Assembly: GCA_039024635.1 (NCBI GenBank)
Contig: JBCCQA010000025.1
Span: 1 to 64,000, forward strand
Length of the DNA stretch: 64,000 bases
Direction: 5' to 3'
Origin: Kuafuiihalomonas sp039024635
GTDB taxonomy: Bacteria; Myxococcota; Kuafuiibacteriia; Kuafuiibacteriales; Kuafuiibacteriaceae
Shown here in pieces: positions 1-7,468 of the stretch. The translations under genes were made by a program, and so were the position numbers. The notes beneath the pieces were generated by a model. That model did not search any database. It had not been told where the DNA came from and saw only the letters and a program-made list of their open reading frames with translations. Every line of letters begins with the position of its first letter. Position 1 is the stretch's first letter.

Positions 1-190
1 TCGAACCGATGGAAAAGCCATCGAACGCCTCGGCGAACTCGTCCGCGGCCAAGATGTTGGAGGGGATCTCGGCCATGATGAGTATCTCCAGCCCGTCCTT
101 GCCTCGCTCCAATCCTGCCTCCTGCATCATCGAAAGGACCCGTCGCCCTTCGGCCGGCGTGCGGCAAAACGGTATGGACCAGTCTTGGCG
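1..190 (-). pseudogene. Remnant of phosphoenolpyruvate synthase C-terminal (PEP-binding) domain, cut by the window edge
   Basis: The minus strand reads SIPFCRTPAEGRR, then LIMAEIPSNILAADEFAE, then FDGFSIGS. This is the conserved C-terminal segment of PEP synthase (PpsA), the enzyme that makes PEP from pyruvate and ATP. An in-frame TGA lies at 191-193, directly upstream of the readable part. The neighbouring frame at about 216-181 gives MEEQMDLGDAKT, which resembles the stretch that normally precedes IPFCRT, so a frameshift probably sits near 181-190. No full-length gene continues upstream; the F1 gamma remnant lies there on the other strand. The rest of the C-terminus runs off the left edge. 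The family call is fairly secure; whether the break is real decay or an assembly indel cannot be told. Confidence 0.6.
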
Positions 191-334
191 TCACCGAGGT
201 CCATTTGTTCTTCCATCGGCACCTACCCAGTCGAGGGCACCGACCCACGAACCTCCGATTGTGGCCCGTCGAGTTCGCATCCTTCGAGGACGTCGAAGAG
301 GAAAGTCCTTCTAGGAGCTTGCCCACCTTCTTCG

Positions 335-571
335 CTCTTCCGTGCTTGTGCCGAGTCGGCAGCGAGCGAGCATGGGAGTCGTCTAAGCGCCATGCAGGCG
401 GCCGAACGCAATCTGGATGAGCGGCTGGAGTCTCTCACCCAAGTCCAGCGCCGGGCTCGGCAGGACTCGATCACGGCCGAGCTGCTTGACCTAGTATCAG
501 GCTTTGAAGCTGCGGAGACGAATCACGAAAGGGCAGCCCAGGGCGGGCATTGCGACGACTCTCGAGTATGA
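335..571 (+). pseudogene. Remnant of F-type ATP synthase gamma subunit, C-terminal end only
   Basis: The frame ending at 571 contains LFRACAESAASEHGSRLSAM, then an amphipathic helix, then ARQDSITAELLDLVSGFEA. This matches the C-terminal helix of F1 gamma subunits (AtpG), which forms the rotor shaft in the catalytic hexamer; the wording is closest to the alternative Na+-type N-ATPase operons, where the gamma gene comes last. Upstream of about 335 the frame shows no gamma-like sequence, and no other F1 or F0 gene is nearby. It therefore looks like the tail of a lost gene. Downstream, to the exporter gene at 689, I see nothing coding. Confidence 0.5.
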
Positions 572-688
572 ACCCAGCGCAGGCCGCACTAGGAAGTCAG
601 CGTCAGAGCGCAGGCGCGGCGCCGAGCTGGCATTGTTGGGAGCGCAACGGCTCTCGGGACGGTCTTTTCTGACGAGGCAGTCCGCTGC

Positions 689-1753
689 TCAAGTGTCACC
701 CCGCTCCGACAGAAGGATTGCGATGGGCTTGGTCGTCTCGAACTCGGACAAGACGATCATCGACGTCACCATTAGAGGGACGCTAAAAAACATGCCCGGG
801 ACCCCCCAAAGCGAACCCCATACGGCCAGCGACAGCAATATGACGAGCGGACTCAGATTCAGCTGGCGGCCCATGAGACGAGGCTCGAAGACGTTTCCCA
901 CCAGGATCTGCGCAAAGATCAGAAGCCCCGCAAGAAGGAGAGTCGTAGTAACGGCATCGAACTGAAGCACAGACAGCAGTATGGGCATCAGTACGCCCAG
1001 GAAGGAGCCAATATAGGGGACGAAGTTGAAAACGAAGGTGGTAACTCCCCAGAATGCTGCGAACTGCACGTCGAAGCTCCACAAGATAGCGAAGGAAATG
1101 ACGCCTATCAGTGCGCTCGTCAGGCTTTTCAACGCGACGTAGAAGCGGATCTGGCCTGCGATTTGGCGGGACGCCTGAAGAAGCGCGAGCTCTCGCTGCG
1201 GGCCCAGCATGAGCGCGCGGGCTTTCATTTCGAACGTGTGCGCCTCGGCTAGAAGAAAAGCTGTATACAGGAGAACGGCGCCTAGCTGGCTCAGCGTAAA
1301 AGTGACGCCTGAGAGCGCCTGACTGAGGAGCCCGTTGATGTTCGTAGGCAGGAGCTCTTGGCGCAGGAGCTGGGCCGGCAGGCCAAGGCCGGCGAGTAGC
1401 TCTTGGAAAATAGTGCTGAGCTCAGCTTGGTAAAACGGGAGTTGGTCGCCCAGCGATCGGACGCTGGTGGCAGCGACGATGGATAGGCTGGCAATCACAC
1501 CTACCACGAGCAACACCGCCAAGCCGAGTCGGACCGGATAGGGCAATGACACAGGAAGGTCGCTCATCAGATCGACCAGGGCTGACAGCAAGTACCAAAG
1601 AAAAATGGCTGCAACCAACGGGAGGATGATGCTTCGAGCCACGACCAGCACGTGACCTATCGCGACGACGACGAGAATGCTGAGGAGCCACCGAACCGGG
1701 TCCATGAGGTTCATGATCGCGAAGTGGACGAGGCGAGCAAGGTCCACAGCCAT
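689..1753 (-). CDS. AI-2E family transporter (PerM/UPF0118-type membrane protein)
   Basis: The 354-residue protein has several hydrophobic spans: a helix pair near residues 20-60, another near 70-95, and a C-terminal group from about 210 to 340. It carries the family signature NFVPYIGSFLG and, near the end, VFEPRLMGRQLNLSPLVILL followed by GVPGMFFSVPL. These define the AI-2E transporter family (PF01594), integral membrane exporters or channels whose substrates vary (autoinducer-2, Na+/H+ and others in characterised members). Length is normal for the family. The start is the first ATG, in front of a short charged segment and the first membrane helix. It stands alone between decayed sequences, so context does not suggest a substrate. 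Confidence 0.85.
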   Translation of the reverse strand: MAVDLARLVHFAIMNLMDPVRWLLSILVVVAIGHVLVVARSIILPLVAAIFLWYLLSALVDLMSDLPVSLPYPVRLGLAVLLVVGVIASLSIVAATSVRSLGDQLPFYQAELSTIFQELLAGLGLPAQLLRQELLPTNINGLLSQALSGVTFTLSQLGAVLLYTAFLLAEAHTFEMKARALMLGPQRELALLQASRQIAGQIRFYVALKSLTSALIGVISFAILWSFDVQFAAFWGVTTFVFNFVPYIGSFLGVLMPILLSVLQFDAVTTTLLLAGLLIFAQILVGNVFEPRLMGRQLNLSPLVILLSLAVWGSLWGVPGMFFSVPLMVTSMIVLSEFETTKPIAILLSERGDT

Positions 1754-1898
1754 TTAGGCGTTTGCAGACCCTCGCCGGTGCCCGCCTTTCGCGGATGGGT
1801 GAGCCAAGAGCGTAGACGGGTCCCCAGGCAGGGGCCCCCTCAAAGGGCCAAGGGATCCCGATGCCCTCGTTCCTTTCCGAGTTCTGCAAGCTTCCGAG

Positions 1899-2340
1899 CT
1901 ATTTGAGCGTGCAACCGTGAGACCCAAGGTTTGGTGTCTGTTTTGGAGAGCGCAATAGCCCCAAACAGGGAACGGTCACGCCGTGGATCTTTGCGTACCG
2001 GCGACGTCGCCAGGCTTGCTCAAAGCTCTGACCGCCAAGCTCGAAGAATAGGTCGATCTGCTCCGGAGGTTGGCCGAACCAAAGGGCTGGGCCCTTGCCA
2101 CCCACCACGAAGTCTTCGGGGCCCAGGTCGGGAACGGGAAGACACAGCTGTGCCAGCGTTTCTAGAAGTGTCTCCCCGTTCGTTGGTCCGTATCGTAGCC
2201 ACAGGCTCAGGCCCGAATCACAGTCTAGCACTCCTTGGTCCTTGAGCTCCCGAGGGCCCACGACCAAGTAGTCAACCCCTGCTTCGTTCAAAGCGCGCAG
2301 CAGCCGGCCGGGTAGGCTCAAGGCCTCAGGAAGTACGGCC
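1899..2340 (-). pseudogene. Degenerate nucleotidyltransferase-like protein (AbiEii/DUF6036-like relic)
   Basis: The readable part contains LLRALNEAGVDYLVVG, a segment ending GLSLWLRYGPTNGETLLETL, then PPEQIDLFFELGGQSFEQAW and HGVTVPCLGL. The layout matches small nucleotidyltransferase-fold proteins that normally read GVxYLVVGGYA, then DLDLWV, then PPNRIDLL and FEEAW. Here the GG loop is GP and the catalytic DLDLW motif has become GLSLW, so metal-binding aspartates are missing. The C-terminus lacks the usual LIRNKRA and LADVE region. The frame stays open upstream to 2831 but that part is Arg-rich and unrecognisable, and no convincing start exists (a TTG at 2321 is one option). I call it an inactivated relic. 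Confidence 0.4.
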
Positions 2341-2876
2341 TTGGGCCTCCGCGGCGAAGGCCCTTCGGCCCTACGTACCCGACGCGCAATTCTCTTTCTG
2401 GCCTTCTGAGCAGAACCAAGACGAACTTCTGCCCGTGCGAGCCCGAGCTGACGGGTGATGGCCGAGCCTCTCGTTTGGAGGGTACTCACTCGTTGCACTC
2501 GATTAGATTCCGACGGGTCGACGCGATTGTCCTTAGCCACGCACCCTACGACTTCAAGGCCTGTGCCATGGTTGGATCCGGGCTTTGTTCTCCTGAATGT
2601 CGGCGACCAGACCCAACAAGGTCGCGGTACGGTACCTGACCGAATCAAGTCGCTCCGTGGGTCGAGTAGGCCATCTTCCCGAGTTCGGCGCGTATGCCGT
2701 TTCGCCCGCACCCTTGTCGCCTGCATGCTACGCGCCTTGGCTAGACCACGCAGCACCGAGCCCGTGCCGCCGATCTGTCCGGCAGTCGTTGGTTGCAACA
2801 TGAAGAGGCAGCTTGTGCAGCTCCAAGCCATCGACTGCTCTTGCCGAAAGGGTACGATTCGCGAGAGTTGTTTAGG
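2341..2876. other. Stretch without a recognisable gene
   Basis: Open frames cross this interval on both strands, but their translations are Arg/Ser-rich with no domain, signal peptide or ribosome binding site that I can support. The minus frame here is continuous with the nucleotidyltransferase relic downstream. I see no RNA gene, repeat or clear promoter. Confidence 0.4.
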
Positions 2877-3797
2877 TTACAGGTGGCCCCCCGCTCGGTA
2901 GCCTGAGTCTTGAAGCCGGCCTTCCTCGGTCCACTTCACGACGTGGTCCACGAACGCTCTGACCTTGGGCTCCACGAACTGCCGCTCGGGCCATACGAGG
3001 GTCAGCGTGACCTTCATGCCGATGATGCCGTCCAGGACCCGCACCAGACGGCCTGCATCGACATGCTCCTGAATGAGGACCTGAGGAAGGAGACCGATCC
3101 CAAGTCCTGAAAGGGCGCTCCCGAGCACGGCGACGATGTCGTTGCTCACCAGGGGGCCGTCGACGGTAACAGAGCCGCCCGTTGTGGTCGGCCATCGAAG
3201 CGCCGGGCGTTCACCCTGGCTGAAGCCTCGGAGGCAGGTGTGCTGTCGAAGCTGCTCGGCTTCTTCCGGGATTCCGTTCCGTGCGATGTAGTCGGGCGAA
3301 GCGACGGCCGACAAGGAGGAGTGAACGAGTCGACGGCTCATCAGGTTGGGGTTCGAGTCGACTCCTCCTCGAAGGGCGACGTCGATCTGATCGGCCGCGA
3401 GATCGATATGACGCGTCGAGGTGAGGAGCTCGACGCTCACGTCTGGATAGGCGCTGATGAATTCCCCGATCATTTCTCCGACGGTCGTTCGATGAAGGGG
3501 CGCGCAAGCAACTCTCAAGAGACCACGGGGTGCGTCGTCCAGCCGCTGCACTGCGGCCACGGTCTCCTGAGCCTCTTCGAGGAGCCTCCTCGCCCTCGGA
3601 TACAGGGCCTCTCCTGCTCGGGTGAGCACCAGGGTCCGCGTCGTTCGGTTCACGAGCCGGACCCCGAGCCGACGTTCCAGGCGTGTCAGTCTTCTGGACA
3701 GTGTTGCGCGTGGAGTTCCTAAGACACGGGCAGCTTTGCTGATGCTCCCGGTCTCGACGATCGCCACGAAGGCATCGAAGTCCTCTGAGACGTGCAT
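2877..3797 (-). CDS. LysR family transcriptional regulator
   Basis: The 306-residue protein begins with a LysR winged helix-turn-helix: FDAFVAIVETGSISKAARVL, then RATLSRRLTRLERRLGVRLVNRTTR. A linker helix follows (PRARRLLEEAQETVAAV), then a periplasmic-binding-like effector domain from about residue 90, with the typical DIVAVLGSALSGLGIGLLPQ segment near the end. Length and domain order are standard. These proteins bind DNA as dimers or tetramers and respond to small ligands. The gene diverges from the tandem AraC-type genes across the 156-base gap 3798-3953, the usual arrangement for control of a shared intergenic region. No metabolic target is obvious nearby, so the inducer is unknown. Confidence 0.92.
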   Translation of the reverse strand: MHVSEDFDAFVAIVETGSISKAARVLGTPRATLSRRLTRLERRLGVRLVNRTTRTLVLTRAGEALYPRARRLLEEAQETVAAVQRLDDAPRGLLRVACAPLHRTTVGEMIGEFISAYPDVSVELLTSTRHIDLAADQIDVALRGGVDSNPNLMSRRLVHSSLSAVASPDYIARNGIPEEAEQLRQHTCLRGFSQGERPALRWPTTTGGSVTVDGPLVSNDIVAVLGSALSGLGIGLLPQVLIQEHVDAGRLVRVLDGIIGMKVTLTLVWPERQFVEPKVRAFVDHVVKWTEEGRLQDSGYRAGGHL

Positions 3798-3953
3798 GCT
3801 GGGGGATCAGATCCGACGCAGGGGGTGAAGTCCCCCGAAACCGGCGTTCTCATATGTGATCGAATTGCGCAGCAGACGTCGAATTCATCATCTTGTGGTT
3901 AACAGTAGCTATGGCTAAGTGTAGCGAAATCCCCCGCGGAGAAACACGAGCCC
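3798..3953. promoter_or_regulatory. Divergent intergenic region between LysR and AraC-type genes
   Basis: The LysR gene reads leftward and the AraC-type gene rightward from this AT-richer gap. Position alone makes it the likely site of both promoters and of LysR autoregulation. I could not fix -35/-10 boxes or a T-N11-A operator with confidence. Confidence 0.35.
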
Positions 3954-5078
3954 GTGACGAGCGTCGAGAGGCCAGAGGCTTGTGCGACGCCCGAGAACCA
4001 GGACCCGGACTATGAGGATGCTGCATTGAAGCCACCACCCGCTGAGCGTGGGGAGGCCAACGCGTCGACGGTGCTGGCGGTGGCCGTCGGAGCCTTGGCC
4101 CGCGGTCTGCCTCGCGAGCGGGTCGAGGCCAGTCTCGGCACGCCGCTGTCAGGCGTCATGGATGGAACGCAGCGCGTCCCTGCGACCGCCGCGACCTCGC
4201 TCTGCGAAGAGATGGCGCGCTACTTTCCGGACATGGCCTTGTCCATCGAGGTGGGGCGATCGCTTCCGGCTTCCTTTACGGCCGAAGTTGGGCGGACCGC
4301 CTCCGTCGCGCCTACGGTGGGCGAGGCCCTCGAGGTCTTCGCCCGGCACGCCGGCCTCCTGGCTGACAGTGCGGGCTGCGAGCTCACGCGAAGCGTCCGC
4401 TTCTCGCGACTTCGTCTCGGTCATCCGCTGGCGGGGCAGGATGGTGGGCTGATGAACGAGCTTACCCTGGCCTTCCTGCTCAAGTTCATCCGCGGGATGG
4501 CGGGCCGCCCCGTCCAACTGTCCGAGGTGAGGTTGCCGCTCCCGCAAATTGGCGAAGCGGCCACCTACGCCGAGTACTTCAAGGCACCGATTCGCTTTGG
4601 CGTGGGGCCACAGGAAGGCAGTCTCATCATGCCGAACTGGGTACTCGACCTTCCGACGAAGCGTGCGAGTTTGGAGTCTTTCGAGCTGGGCCTCGGTCAC
4701 CTCGCGGCTCGGAGAGACTACCTGGCTGGTGAGGGGGAGGATACCTCGCTAGCCCTGCTGAAGGAGGCCATTCGGGAAGGCGTCGCCAAAGGTGAGCTGG
4801 AGTTGGACCGAGCTCTATCGGCCACCGGACTATCCCGTAGAAGGGCGCAGCGCGTCGCCGCGGGCGCCGGCACGACGCTCAGCCAACTCAGAGACGACGA
4901 AGTCATGCGCCGCGCCAGGACGCTGCTGTTGGAGGCCCCTCTGAGCTCCGTCGAGAGCATCGCCTTCGAGCTCGGATACTCCGACGCCCGGGCGCTGCGT
5001 CGCGCCTTCAAGCGTGCATACGGCACGACGCCTTCGGTTTATCGCCAGGCGCAACGCTCGGAAGCCGAAGGGGAGTAA
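3954..5078 (+). CDS. AraC family transcriptional regulator (first of a tandem pair)
   Basis: This 374-residue protein has a long N-terminal region of the type seen in AraC regulators of the OruR/VirF-like group (roughly residues 35-240). A C-terminal AraC/XylS DNA-binding domain follows at about 270-370, with the second helix-turn-helix signature SVESIAFELGYSDARALRRA and the ending FKRAYGTTPSVYRQ. The start is a GTG at 3954 with a GGAG-like element about 12 bases upstream. The next gene starts 4 bases after its stop, and the two proteins share architecture and the phrase LGYSDxRAxRRAF, so they look like diverged duplicates in one transcript. Effector and targets are unknown. Confidence 0.85.
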   Translation: MTSVERPEACATPENQDPDYEDAALKPPPAERGEANASTVLAVAVGALARGLPRERVEASLGTPLSGVMDGTQRVPATAATSLCEEMARYFPDMALSIEVGRSLPASFTAEVGRTASVAPTVGEALEVFARHAGLLADSAGCELTRSVRFSRLRLGHPLAGQDGGLMNELTLAFLLKFIRGMAGRPVQLSEVRLPLPQIGEAATYAEYFKAPIRFGVGPQEGSLIMPNWVLDLPTKRASLESFELGLGHLAARRDYLAGEGEDTSLALLKEAIREGVAKGELELDRALSATGLSRRRAQRVAAGAGTTLSQLRDDEVMRRARTLLLEAPLSSVESIAFELGYSDARALRRAFKRAYGTTPSVYRQAQRSEAEGE

Positions 5079-5082
5079 GGGC

Positions 5083-6150
5083 GTGAGCTTCGAGAGCGCC
5101 TTGGATCTTGCCCCTTCCAGTTGTGCTTCCTACGAGTCCGCATCGACGAAGGCGCTCGAAGGCCGCAGATCGCGGCTGAGCGCCTCACCGAGTTCCCGAC
5201 GAGCCACGGCGGCCCCTGAGCTGTTGGCCGCGATTGGCCTCTTTCTTCGTTCTCGTGGTGTTCGGCAAGAGGAGGTCGAGAGCGTTCTGGGTCGTCCGCT
5301 CGATGCGCTCATGCAGAAGACGGGGGCGCGCGTGCCGGATGCGCTCCCGCACGCGCTCATCGCCAAGCTCCTGCCCAAGCAGCTTGGATCCTTCGACTTC
5401 GACATTCTTCGAGGCCCCTTGCCCTCCCTGGTAGCGCCTCTGGAGGCGACGGCATCCGTCGCGAGCTCAGTAAGGGAGATTCTGAGGCTGATCGTCGACT
5501 TCGCGCCCGTGATTTCGGACCGGCTCGAGGCCGGCCTAGAGACAGTCTCGAGCCAGATTCTCCTGAAGCTCACTCATCCCCACGACTCCGTGGACGGGGG
5601 TCTGACGACGGAGGCCGTTCTTTGGATGTTCAAGCGCTGCGTCCTCGATCCCGTCGGCGTCGCGTCCAAGGTCGCCCGGGACGTGGGCTTGGGCCGCCCC
5701 GGCGTCGCCCTCGTACTGGACGCGGCGGCCATGGATCACGAACCGGCGGGCTCCAATCCTCGAGCCTACGCCGTGCTCGAAGAGGCGCTCGCCCGCCACC
5801 TCGCCGAGAGTCGCCCGCCCGATGAGGACGCCGAACTGGTCAGGATCCTTCGCGCCATAGAGCAGAACGCAGACGCCGGCGTCTTCAGCGTGGTCGCAGC
5901 GGCCCAGCGTGCTCAGCTGAGCCTGCGGACGGCCCAGCGCCTCTTGGCGACCCGAGGCTCGAGTCTTCGAGAGGAAATCGACATCCTTCGATGCGAAGCG
6001 GCCATTCGCTACGTGGAGGACCGCCGAGGGGGCGTGGACGAGATTGCTGCCCGCCTCGGCTACTCCGACAGTCGAGCCTTTCGACGGGCTTTTCAAAGAT
6101 GGACCGGCGTCACGCCATCGAAGTTTAGGCGCGGAGCTCCGGAACACTAG
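5083..6150 (+). CDS. AraC family transcriptional regulator (second of a tandem pair)
   Basis: I start this gene at the GTG at 5083 because a good ribosome binding site (GGGGAGTAAGG) overlaps the stop of the preceding gene; an earlier in-frame start at 5014 would lie inside that gene. The 355-residue product has an N-terminal sensor region with no motif I recognise, then a C-terminal AraC domain with two helix-turn-helices (LSLRTAQRLLATRG; VDEIAARLGYSDSRAFRRAF) and the ending GVTPSKFRR. It is less alike in the N-terminal half than in the DNA-binding half, as expected if the two regulators sense different ligands or form a mixed pair. Translational coupling with the first gene is likely. Confidence 0.85.
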   Translation: MSFESALDLAPSSCASYESASTKALEGRRSRLSASPSSRRATAAPELLAAIGLFLRSRGVRQEEVESVLGRPLDALMQKTGARVPDALPHALIAKLLPKQLGSFDFDILRGPLPSLVAPLEATASVASSVREILRLIVDFAPVISDRLEAGLETVSSQILLKLTHPHDSVDGGLTTEAVLWMFKRCVLDPVGVASKVARDVGLGRPGVALVLDAAAMDHEPAGSNPRAYAVLEEALARHLAESRPPDEDAELVRILRAIEQNADAGVFSVVAAAQRAQLSLRTAQRLLATRGSSLREEIDILRCEAAIRYVEDRRGGVDEIAARLGYSDSRAFRRAFQRWTGVTPSKFRRGAPEH

Positions 6151-6315
6151 CGGGGCTGCCTTTAGGCGTCGCTCCGACCGCTGGGCAAACACATGGTCGG
6201 AACGAGGCGTTCGGGACGACGCGCCACCAGGCTGAGACCTGCTCCATCGATGCACGTCAGTCGTGCATTTCGGGACCCTCCCCTCGTTGGGCGCTGAATG
6301 GCAGCGTGCCGACCG

Positions 6316-6747
6316 ATGGCGTCCACCAAGACCCTGAGACTGTTCACCGCGATCCTCTGGATCATCTGGGGTGTGGTGCACATGTTCGCAGGCGGCATGA
6401 CGATCGCGCTCGACGCGACGAGCGCGGTCCAGGGCATCGCCGACGGCGTCGACCCCGCGCTGCTCGACGTCGCGTACCCGGACGCTGCGGGCGCGATCAT
6501 CAATCAGCATGGCTTCAACCTCTTTTGGATCGGCCTGACGACCGTGGTCGGAGGAGGGTACATCGTGGCCGGAAGCCGGACCGCCCTCTGGTTGTGTGCG
6601 CTCGTCGGAGGCTTGGCGGACGTGGGCTACTTCCTGTTTATCGACCTGGGCGGCTTCAACAACTTCGTGCCCGGAACCGTCATGACGCTGATCTCCGGCA
6701 CAGCGGTCATTCTAGGCTTCATCCTGCTGCGAAGATCCTCGTCCTAG
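6316..6747 (+). CDS. Small membrane protein with four predicted helices, function unknown
   Basis: About 143 residues starting at the ATG at 6316 (an upstream in-frame ATG at 6298 would add six residues). Hydrophobic spans lie near residues 6-27 (FTAILWIIWGVVHMFAG), 67-87, 93-113 and 118-138, ending in a short basic tail RRSSS. A polar loop after the first helix (DATSAVQGIADGVDP) is probably exposed. The translation has clear membrane-protein composition, so I consider it real. I do not recognise a family. It follows the AraC pair by 165 bases in the same direction and could be their target, but that is guesswork. Confidence 0.65.
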   Translation: MASTKTLRLFTAILWIIWGVVHMFAGGMTIALDATSAVQGIADGVDPALLDVAYPDAAGAIINQHGFNLFWIGLTTVVGGGYIVAGSRTALWLCALVGGLADVGYFLFIDLGGFNNFVPGTVMTLISGTAVILGFILLRRSSS

Positions 6748-7170
6748 GTTGGCCCCTGAGCGCCGGGGCGTTTGCCGCTCCATTCGACTGAGGACGGTCG
6801 CTCGAAGTCCCCGTCGACCCGAGCCTGGACGATGCACGCTTCGTCACCCCCGCAGGAGGCCTCTTCGACGAGGGTGCCCGAGCCGTGAATGGAGCTCCCG
6901 GGTTCGAGCCCGCGCCTCAGGCGCTCGAACCAGTAGGGACGGTTGGCCGCGGTCGAGGTGACCGCACGAGACGTCTCCCCAAGGAAGCAGCCCGCGGCAG
7001 CCGTCATGTCGCCGCTCCAACTGTGACCCTTGGCGAAGATGCGGTCGGTGTCCCCGCAGCGTCCGTCTCAGAGTCGATCCGGAGGCGCCCGCACGAGGTT
7101 CGACGTCGGCGGGCGCTGCCAAGGGTCCCAGGAGCCATTCCCCGAGGCGCAGACGAGCAGCGGGAATGGG
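6744..7170 (-). pseudogene. Possible broken gene for a small secreted protein
   Basis: On the minus strand one frame ends in a protein-like stretch containing DGRCGDTDRIFAKGHSWSGD, GCFLGETSRAV and EEASCGGDEACIVQARVDG, but it is closed upstream by a TGA near 7070. In the next frame upstream a segment reads PFPLLVCASGNGSWDPW, which could be a lipoprotein-type signal end. A single frame change near 7060-7090 would join them. No family is recognised. The Cys spacing and composition resemble secreted proteins of this genome, but the evidence is weak. It may not be a gene; the rest of 6748-7468 holds nothing else that I can support. Confidence 0.25.
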
Positions 7171-7468
7171 GAGGGCAGTTGGGGCTGCGAACCATCGTCG
7201 TTCGTCGGCTGCACGCGAAGCCAGCTGGGGCTCAACAAGCCAGCTCATCGCTTGGATTCAGAGCGCTGGAGGAGCGGTCTCCTTGGCGGGTCGGAGGCTG
7301 GGGCCCTCGACCTCATAGACCGCTGCCGGGGCGGGCCGCACGCGCCCGGCGACTCGTTTGGAGAGGTCGTGGGCCCAAGAGCTTGGCGCCGAGGCCAGGA
7401 ATCGACCACCAGACCTAGCCAAAGCCCAAGACCGGCGCGCAATCTCGGGCCCCAGGGAAACGGGGGGC

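Noticed and set aside
6899..6930. Sequence GGGTTCGAGCCC resembling a tRNA T-loop
   Set aside because: No matching acceptor, D or anticodon stem could be placed around it; GC-rich DNA gives such matches by chance.
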